This document shows positions 58,321-64,000 of a DNA stretch of 64,000 nucleotides, one piece after another. Under the pieces are notes generated by a model. The model ran no database searches. It saw only the letters and a program-made list of their open reading frames with translations, and was not told where the DNA came from. Source of the stretch: Picocystis sp. L7 (Eukaryota > Chlorophyta > Picocystophyceae > Picocystales > Picocystaceae); contig QXJR01000011.1 of assembly GCA_020975725.1 (NCBI GenBank), positions 558,001 to 622,000 on the forward strand, in the 5' to 3' direction. A program made the position numbers and the translations under genes. Each line of letters opens with the position of its first letter. Position 1 is the stretch's first letter.

Positions 58321-59091
58321 TCACTGGCTTACATGTGGTACGCACGTGGCAGGCACTTCTTCCTCCAGTATGTGGACAGATTCTTTCATCTTGCGAAACG
58401 TGAGGCTGATGCGTGTTGCTCTTGGATGGTAATCCCCTCCCCACTCGTCCGATTCTCGAGCAGGGATGCCGTGTTCCCACTCGTACCTCGCACTCCCACA
58501 CATGAAAAGCACATCTCTCCTCTGCAATACAACATCTTCCCTGCTTTCACCTTGCAGCCTTCGGAATACCATGACACAGCTGCTGCCCAATGAAACGCTC
58601 AGGATGCCATCCGCGAAGGCTGGCAGATCCACGTGGCTCTTTATTCCTTCTCCGGGACTGTACTTGTTGACAATCATCTGATTAAAGGTTGGCTTCCGAT
58701 GTACAAATGGTTCCAATTTAGGACAGAGTTGACAAGCTTCCCGGAGCAGGTGTTGTCCAGTTGCCGCTGCACGATCCGCCCAGGTTGGAAAGTTGCCGAA
58801 TCGCATGGCCTGATTGCATGTTCCAACCAGCATGCCTTCTTTCAACACGTCTTGAAGCAGTTCTCGTTCGCAAGCGACGCAGAGACCGCCTCGAAACACG
58901 TACAGTCCATCTACCACCGCGTGAGGTTCGACGTCGATCCTCGCACTGCGGCACGAGCACGCATTCATCCGCTCTGGACCGTCGACGGCGTCGTCGCCAT
59001 CGCTCGAGACGGACGTAGAGGCGGAGGGAGACGTTCCCAGCGCATCGTGGACGAGACGTGCAACTTCGTCATCCCATTCGCAAGGCTGCAT
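58321..59091 (-). CDS. AlkB-type 2-oxoglutarate/Fe(II) dioxygenase
   Basis: A 256-aa oxidative demethylase of nucleic acids or protein. The core is at about 110-240. FNQMIVNKYSPGEGIKSHVD holds the N-x-Y 2OG contact and the His-x-Asp iron ligands, GILSVSLGSSCVMVFRR is the central strand pair, ARYEWEHGIP carries the distal iron His, and RATRISLTFRKM carries the Arg-x5-Arg that binds 2OG. Spacing and FADGILSVSLGS fit the ALKBH4/ALKBH8-like branch better than ALKBH2/3. No RRM or methyltransferase is attached, so it is not a full ALKBH8. The N-terminal 60 residues are acidic and Cys-containing. Substrate is unknown. The start ATG is clear, at 59091. Confidence 0.88.
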   Translation of the reverse strand: MQPCEWDDEVARLVHDALGTSPSASTSVSSDGDDAVDGPERMNACSCRSARIDVEPHAVVDGLYVFRGGLCVACERELLQDVLKEGMLVGTCNQAMRFGNFPTWADRAAATGQHLLREACQLCPKLEPFVHRKPTFNQMIVNKYSPGEGIKSHVDLPAFADGILSVSLGSSCVMVFRRLQGESREDVVLQRRDVLFMCGSARYEWEHGIPARESDEWGGDYHPRATRISLTFRKMKESVHILEEEVPATCVPHVSQ

Positions 59092-59284
59092 GCGTGATCG
59101 AGGCCGGTGGGAAGGACCCGACCTCGTCCAAGGAAAAGGGCTTGGTCCACTGCAGGTCCGTCATCCAACCAGGAGGACAGGTGCGAATGATCCAGGACCT
59201 TCCGGACAAGTCCGAATGGTCGCATGGAAAAGAAGGACGTGGATGACGACCGGAAATGGAACGCAAAGCTGTGACCTTCCGATT

Positions 59285-60307
59285 TTAATCCGACAGTCTT
59301 TCCAGAACAGCGATTGCCTCCCCACGGATGGCTTGGAGCCTTTCCCTGCGCTTGCTGTCAGGGGATTCGGCGCTGTTCTTGATGAAAACATCCAGACAGT
59401 CCATGAAACGTCCTGGGCGTACCATCACTTTCATCCTCTCATCGGGCTCCTCGTGCTTTTCCCAGGAACCTCTCTTCACCATACCACGAGACGGCCTTAT
59501 GTCCTGCTCGCTGATTCCCCCGGCTCCAGACCAATCGTTGTCAAAAGCACGAGACAACAGCGCTTGCCTCGTCTCTTTCAAATTTGTACCACCGACGGAC
59601 ATCAGTTCCTTGATGAAAGACGCTTCGTGCCGAGGCACCTGGGCTTCAGGAAATTGCACAGGTTTCACTTCCGTTGTGCATAGGTCCCTGGCCAGCTCCC
59701 GCACGCTGCACAAACGCACCAGGAGCTTTCGGTCTCCAACCTCAGGCCTGGTTTCCATGTCGTCAATGAGCTGCCCCGCTGCCTGAGCCATGGAAGCCAG
59801 ATCCACTTCTGCTCCGTCCGTTTTTTCTAGCGCAAACTTGAGAAGCTTGCGTCGCTCATCCGGCTCGGCGACACGGACCAGGGTATCTACCCATTTGAGC
59901 TCAGGAGGCATGTTCTCTCTCACAGCTTCCACAGCGAACTCTCGTATCTGCAGGAGAATTTCTAGGATCTGTCTCGGACCTTCTCTCTCCACCACCGTGA
60001 TGTAAGAAGACAAGGTGTTCATGAAAACATTGTCCAAAGACACGGCCCGTTTGCGCACCGCTCCTTGCAGTGCATTGCCCATGTCGAATTCGCAAGGTTC
60101 TCCCAGAGCTTCGGCGGTGGTTTCTTCCACGAAAAGCTCCTGCGTAGCTTCTTCGATGATTTCATCCAGCAGCTTCCTCGCTCTTCCGACTTCCGCCTCC
60201 AAGTCCAATCCACCTTCGCGCGCCGATCTTGGCCTCACGACACGTCGGAGGCGCATCGAACTCCTTCTTGCGGTGTGCAAACATCTCGAGCACTTTATCA
60301 AACGCAT
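59285..60307 (-). CDS. Unrecognised helical protein, about 340 aa
   Basis: No family recognised. From Met at 60307 the leader is Arg/Cys/Ser-rich (MRLIKCSRCLHTARRSSMRL) and could target an organelle; MRLRRVVRPRSAREGG at 60256 is an alternative start. The body is almost wholly alpha-helical: RARKLLDEIIEEATQELFVE, SLDNVFMNTLSSYITVVERE, QILEILLQIREFAVEAVREN and LLVRLCSVRELARDLCTTEV. It ends in a Lys/Arg-rich helix (SKRRERLQAIRGEAIAVLER). In the next frame, just upstream (60250-60360), another helical stretch, GIEDAFDKVLEMFAHRKKEF, may be an extra first exon. It follows the kinesin on the same strand with about 120 bp between them. Confidence 0.6.
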   Translation of the reverse strand: MRLIKCSRCLHTARRSSMRLRRVVRPRSAREGGLDLEAEVGRARKLLDEIIEEATQELFVEETTAEALGEPCEFDMGNALQGAVRKRAVSLDNVFMNTLSSYITVVEREGPRQILEILLQIREFAVEAVRENMPPELKWVDTLVRVAEPDERRKLLKFALEKTDGAEVDLASMAQAAGQLIDDMETRPEVGDRKLLVRLCSVRELARDLCTTEVKPVQFPEAQVPRHEASFIKELMSVGGTNLKETRQALLSRAFDNDWSGAGGISEQDIRPSRGMVKRGSWEKHEEPDERMKVMVRPGRFMDCLDVFIKNSAESPDSKRRERLQAIRGEAIAVLERLSD

Positions 60308-60429
60308 CCTCAATTCCTACCAGCGTTGCAGCCTCGCAATCGCCTATGGGTTGCCACGTCCGGATCGCCAACGCAGTGTCGGATCCGCGAACACTTGGCA
60401 CGTGTGCGAAGGGTCCGACCGACAACGCC

Positions 60430-61698
60430 TCAGTAGATGCGAGGTGGTGGCCAAGACCAACTAGACCAGCTCAGACAAGCCAAGATCAGCTCCAGAACAA
60501 CGGCCAGGACGAAGAAGCGCGTCCAAGGAGGACGTTGGTCGGACGTGGCGTGAGTCTGTTCCCGTTCCTGCAAGCACTGCTCCAGTCGTGACACGCGGTC
60601 CAGTAGGGCAGCCACCACGACTTCTTGGGTTGGAAGCCTCGTGGGACTTGCAACGTCGGCGTCCAACAAGATCTTGTTCTCGACCAGCTTGGCACGAGCG
60701 CCGAAGCGCAACGTCGACAGCGTTTCTGAAGCGTGGAATGTGGCAGGAGAGCAGCAGAGGACCAGCGTCGTGTACGAGTTGCCGCCCAGGGAATCCTGCA
60801 ACAGGCGAGTCAGTTTCGAATCCCGGTACCGCACATGAGAAGTTTTCCCATCGGTCAACGCGTAGATGGTGTTTCCTAGAGCACTCAGGCTCTTGTTGAT
60901 TTGGATGGCCTCCTCCAATTGCTGTCCCTCTGTCCCGCTCTTCTGCTGTCTCTCGCTACCAGCGAGGTCCAGCAGACACAGCTTGCAGCTGCGCAGTTTG
61001 CCCTGCAAGTGCATTTGGAGCTTCAGGATCAAGATCAAGTGGGAACGCGAGGATTGCTGGTTCATTGCGGTGGTAGACACTGCACGGTTGTTGTTTGCCT
61101 TGTTGATGATCTCAAGAGCTTTTTCCTTGGAAGTCAAGGACGTTTCGCTGACGCCCACAATGACAGCGCCGGTTTCCGCGGTGGTTTTGATGGGCAGATT
61201 GTCTCTGGTCGGATCCACCAGATCCCTCAGCTTCTCGCAGTACATTTCTACCACGGAGATGGTCATGCGGTTGCTTGAATTTCCGTCGATTTCTTCCCAC
61301 AGCTTGTCCAGCACCCTCCAGACGATGCCGCGTTCTTTCGGGTCTCCTCCACGTCCCAGCAGGGAGTGCGTTTTTCCCGCTCCCGTTTGTCCGTAGGTGA
61401 AGATGCATCCGTTGTGTCCTTCCAGGACGTGATCAACGGTGGGTTCCACTTGCTTGTAGAGGTCTTCCTGCGAGGCATCTTCTCCCAGCACGCTGTCGAA
61501 GGTGAACACATTCTCCACGGGATGGATGCCTTCTTGCTCCCACGCCTGGTACGCGATGCGTCCCAGGACCGGATCCACGCGCAAACACCTCCCTTCCTCG
61601 TTCCCACACACGTCTGGGCTTGCCAACACCTTCCTTTCGCCGTCCACGAGCGGACGCACGCGCGTGACCACGCGGCAACGCGTGCTTGCGCTCGCCAT
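60430..61698 (-). CDS. Stalkless kinesin motor with C-terminal membrane-anchor-like helix
   Basis: A 422-aa kinesin. The motor takes nearly the whole protein: RVRPL near the N-terminus, P-loop GQTGAGKT (103-110), switch I NQQSSRSH (213-220), switch II DLAGSE (244-249), YRDSKLTRLLQDSLGGNS, and the neck-linker start RAKLVENKILL (336-346). The motor is N-terminal and plus-end-type in layout. Instead of the usual long coiled-coil stalk there is one short helix, ALLDRVSRLEQCLQEREQ (364-381), then a hydrophobic stretch RFFVLAVVLELILACLSW (394-411) and a short tail. If no 3' intron is missed, this is a kinesin that could be tethered directly in a membrane. Subfamily cannot be fixed. Its promoter shares GAAGTTAA and TTCGAATTAA words with the PsbP/MATE promoter. 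Confidence 0.85.
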   Translation of the reverse strand: MASASTRCRVVTRVRPLVDGERKVLASPDVCGNEEGRCLRVDPVLGRIAYQAWEQEGIHPVENVFTFDSVLGEDASQEDLYKQVEPTVDHVLEGHNGCIFTYGQTGAGKTHSLLGRGGDPKERGIVWRVLDKLWEEIDGNSSNRMTISVVEMYCEKLRDLVDPTRDNLPIKTTAETGAVIVGVSETSLTSKEKALEIINKANNNRAVSTTAMNQQSSRSHLILILKLQMHLQGKLRSCKLCLLDLAGSERQQKSGTEGQQLEEAIQINKSLSALGNTIYALTDGKTSHVRYRDSKLTRLLQDSLGGNSYTTLVLCCSPATFHASETLSTLRFGARAKLVENKILLDADVASPTRLPTQEVVVAALLDRVSRLEQCLQEREQTHATSDQRPPWTRFFVLAVVLELILACLSWSSWSWPPPRIY

Positions 61699-61868
61699 CT
61701 TCCGTGCTGCGCTCGTGCTGCGCTCCTCGTTCGAATTAATGGCGAAGTTAACCTAGGAGGAAGGGGGGGACCCAGGACCGAAGTTAAGGGACGAGTTCAC
61801 AGAGGGGTGTACGCCAAGCTGGCAAACGGTTCGTTTATTGATAGGGAGGAGGGTTGGAACTGGACCAT
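61699..61868. promoter_or_regulatory. Kinesin promoter / PCF11 3' flank
   Basis: TTCGAATTAAT (61731-61741), GAAGTTAAC (61744-61752) and GAAGTTAAG (61780-61788) lie within 90 bp upstream of the kinesin ATG, and the PCF11 stop follows at 61869. Confidence 0.35.
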
Positions 61869-63479
61869 TCAATCCTCCGTCTTCACACGCTTGGCGGGAG
61901 GAGCGGAAAGGTTGCCACCTGCCACCCCTTCTGCATCCAAGCAGCGACGAAGGACCAACTGACCCGCCTGGGCTATGCCCAGGTCGCGAGTGAGACGCAC
62001 CGCGTCGCGATAGTGCCACTCGTCCTCCTCCGGGTGCCAGAAGGTCTCAAACGGCTCGCCCGTGATGGCACAGTGCTTCTGGTCGTCATCTGCTGGCACG
62101 CTGTGTATCATGCGCAGGGCTTCAGCTGCCGTGGGAGCTGCTGAAACCACAGGGGGCGCGTCCTCCTCTTCAGCCACTGCACTCCCAGCGCTCATCAACC
62201 AGCCCGATTCCTTTGGATACCATTGCCTGCAGTTGGTGCCCCTGCTGGCCGCACGCCGGTTCTTCAAAAATAGCGCATCCAGGTGTTTGCTGTACTTCTC
62301 TTGGCTGTGGAACCGACGCCCTGTGGTCTTGCATTGGTAAGGGATGCTGTCATACAAGGATTTGATCAGGACGTCCTTGAATTGGTTCCCACTGAGGTCC
62401 TTGAACTCGGTCCCAATGATGGGCGCTCTCCCTGGTGCTTTGGCCGCTCCGCCAGTCTTTTTATCCTGCGATCGAGCAGACCCGCCTGCACCCAGCACCC
62501 CCGAAGAAACCAGGGAATTCAGCACATCTTCAGGCACGTTGGGGCTGGCGCCCGGCCGCCCGCCATATCCTTGGCCAGCAACCGCCGGGACCCCACCAGC
62601 CGCTTGACCGGGGTAACCTGCAGGATAATTGTACCCACCACCTCCGCCGGCGTATCCACCCATGGCGCCTTGATGCTGCATGGACACTGTTTGTCCCGCA
62701 TACTGCGGCTGCATTGCCGTGGGCATCATTGCTTGTCCCTGCCGAAGGCTTTCTTCGTACCTGATCTGGGCCAATCGCTGTTCAATGGCTGCAAGCAGAG
62801 GCGGCGGGAAGTACCCTTTCCAAGTTCTCATGAGGTGAAGCATTGGTTCCCTGCTGGGGGTAGGAGATGTGGCGTAGGTGCTGCAGAACAGAGCTAGTAT
62901 TTTGGGAGCAAACATGCTCATGTAGGGTTGCCCCACGTTTTTTATGATGCTATCGATCAGGTACAACCTGGGCAATCGGTGAGGAGGCTGAGCATTGAGG
63001 ATGGCATGCTCTATCTTTTGCACAAAGAAGTGACCTAGGTTCCTAAACTTTCCAGCTGATGGTCGGGGCGCGTTCGCAACGGCAGGCAGCGGGGCATGCA
63101 TTAGTAAGAGGATCGCTTGGGCCACAGCAGGCGATTGAAAAATAAAACGGACAGGCGGCGTTTTCTATGCATTGTTCGAGGTAGCGATGCAGCAGTAGAG
63201 CTATCTCTTGGATCGATTGATTGGAATGCACGAGTTTGGTTGCGTTTCCTCGTCTTCCATGTCGATGGGAGGGGTCCAACGGCTTCGAGGACGACGACGG
63301 GTTGGTCTGAAGGTTCACGCGTGTTCGGTCGCATGGACGGTCGTTCGCGCTCGTTTCATACCTATCATGGTCAGCGTGGTGATGACCGGTTTGCTGTTGA
63401 AGGTGAGTGCTGCGAGGTTGCGGTCGAAGTCGCTCATCACTTTGGCGGTGATGGGGTCGAGCGGCTGCGTCCCCATCAT
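61869..63479 (-). CDS. PCF11: Pre-mRNA 3'-end processing factor PCF11 (two exons)
   Basis: Exon 1 (63479-63362) encodes MMGTQPLDPITAKV and DFDRNLAALTFNSKPVITTL, the first helices of the CID that binds the RNA polymerase II tail. Exon 2 (63055-61869) completes it with KIEHAILNAQPPHRLPRLYL and IDSIIKNVGQPYMSMF. The 306-bp intron 63056-63361 has a GTATGA donor and an ACCATCAG acceptor. The join is in phase 1 and leaves the 14-residue helix spacing normal for CIDs. A Gly/Gln-rich linker follows, and the C-terminal Cys/His fingers are IPYQCKTTGRRFHSQEKYSK (one pair) and HCAITGEPFETFWHPEEDEW. At 434 aa it is shorter than yeast PCF11 (626), resembling compact plant PCFS proteins. It acts in cleavage, polyadenylation and transcription termination. 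An in-frame stop precedes the first ATG. Confidence 0.9.
63056..63361 (-). other. Intron of PCF11, 306 bp
   Basis: The longest intron placed here: GTATGA donor at 63361, ACCATCAG acceptor ending at 63056. The CID is complete only when it is removed. Confidence 0.82.
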
Positions 63480-64000
63480 CTCGACTTGGTGAACGCTTCA
63501 CCAACCCCTTCTTTCGACGCGGTGGGAATGGATCGGCTTGGAAGCTCGCACGTCGTCGTCGCCTCTTTCGTTCTTTCGGACTCGCGGTTGCAGTTTCTTT
63601 GTCCTTTATTTCGTCTTCCAGGTGCACTCGTTCCACGTGCAGATCGCCACGACCGATGGCACGCGGTCCGTTTCCTTTTCCCCGTCCTTTCGAAGCTCCC
63701 GGATCTCCCGTTCGGCCTGTCCGAACGCGAGGCGGCGCCTCACGTCGCACGTAGGCGTGCGCTCCACGTGCTCGCGTCCTGCACCTGCACGTGCCGTTCA
63801 GGGCCACCAACGGCTCCTTTTCCCGTGCTTCGAGCGGCGAACGACCGGCAGTTCGACGCAGGACCTCGTGGTACGCCTCCAGGTCCGATCTTGCGTCGAT
63901 CCACGTCCGCCTTTGCGGTGCGTTTCGCGCGTGCTTCGTGGCGAAATGCCGAGATCGGATCGAACGTCGGTGGGTGCCACCACCCTCCCAAAAGACCGTA
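63480..64000. other. Right edge, no gene called
   Basis: The minus strand is open in more than one frame for much of this stretch (for example DLEAYHEVLRRTAGRSPLEA). It may carry the end of a gene from beyond the edge, but I can recognise no domain and cannot choose a frame. Confidence 0.25.

Noticed and set aside
1-64000. tRNA, rRNA and other structured RNA genes
   Set aside because: I looked for GGTTCGANNCC-type B boxes with matching stems and for rRNA landmarks; the TTCGAA words found lack the stems and lie in promoters. A covariance-model scan would be decisive.

Overview
The window is nuclear DNA of a plastid-bearing eukaryote, most likely a unicellular alga. The evidence is a 2Fe-2S ferredoxin and a PsbP-family protein with transit-like leaders, a probable plastid membrane protein with a Rho_N/SAP-like tail, and bacterial-type uS9 with a mitochondrial presequence, next to spliceosomal, mRNA-decay, kinesin and chromatin-reader genes. 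Coding DNA is moderately GC-rich. Most genes read as one uninterrupted frame. I could place GT-AG introns of 50 to 306 bp near the 5' end of five genes (uS9m, MPC1, ferredoxin, a RidA fusion, PCF11), so the genome is intron-poor with mostly short introns. Two Golgi-type sulfotransferases and an HTTM protein would suit a red-lineage alga that makes sulfated polysaccharides. The species cannot be fixed from sequence alone.

Layout. 0-9.2 kb is a mobile-DNA cluster. It holds the 5' part of a FAR1/MULE transposase running off the left edge on the minus strand, a 53-bp minisatellite of 29 units next to its start codon, and a complete Mutator-like element with 1.37-kb near-identical terminal inverted repeats and an uninterrupted 1056-aa transposase. 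9.2-11.8 kb has only a decayed coding remnant. 11.8-22 kb carries uS9m, an EF-hand kinase, a FAM173-like methyltransferase, a two-lobe aspartyl-protease-like protein, an unrecognised membrane protein and a tandem-BRCT protein. 22-37 kb carries an HTTM membrane protein, a filamin-like surface protein, a Mn-type cation diffusion facilitator and two sulfotransferases, with wide gene-poor gaps. 39-50 kb carries MPC1, an HDHD2-like phosphatase, DCP2, CWC22 and a BRWD/PHIP-type WD40-bromodomain protein. 50-64 kb is dense: ferredoxin, Rho_N-like membrane protein, Tudor-like/AT-hook/RidA fusion, MATE transporter, PsbP-like protein, an unknown protein, a small membrane protein, AlkB-type dioxygenase, an unknown helical protein, a stalkless kinesin with a membrane-anchor-like tail, and PCF11.

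Gene organisation. Neighbours are often convergent with almost touching stops (10 to 95 bp), or divergent from a shared promoter. Several promoters carry TTCGAAAGGG-like and GGATCC-like motifs, others TATCGAT or GAAGTTAA motifs. Functionally the set is housekeeping, apart from the transposons, the surface protein and a few odd fusions. The most novel-looking item is the Tudor-like/AT-hook/RidA fusion at 51881-52791.
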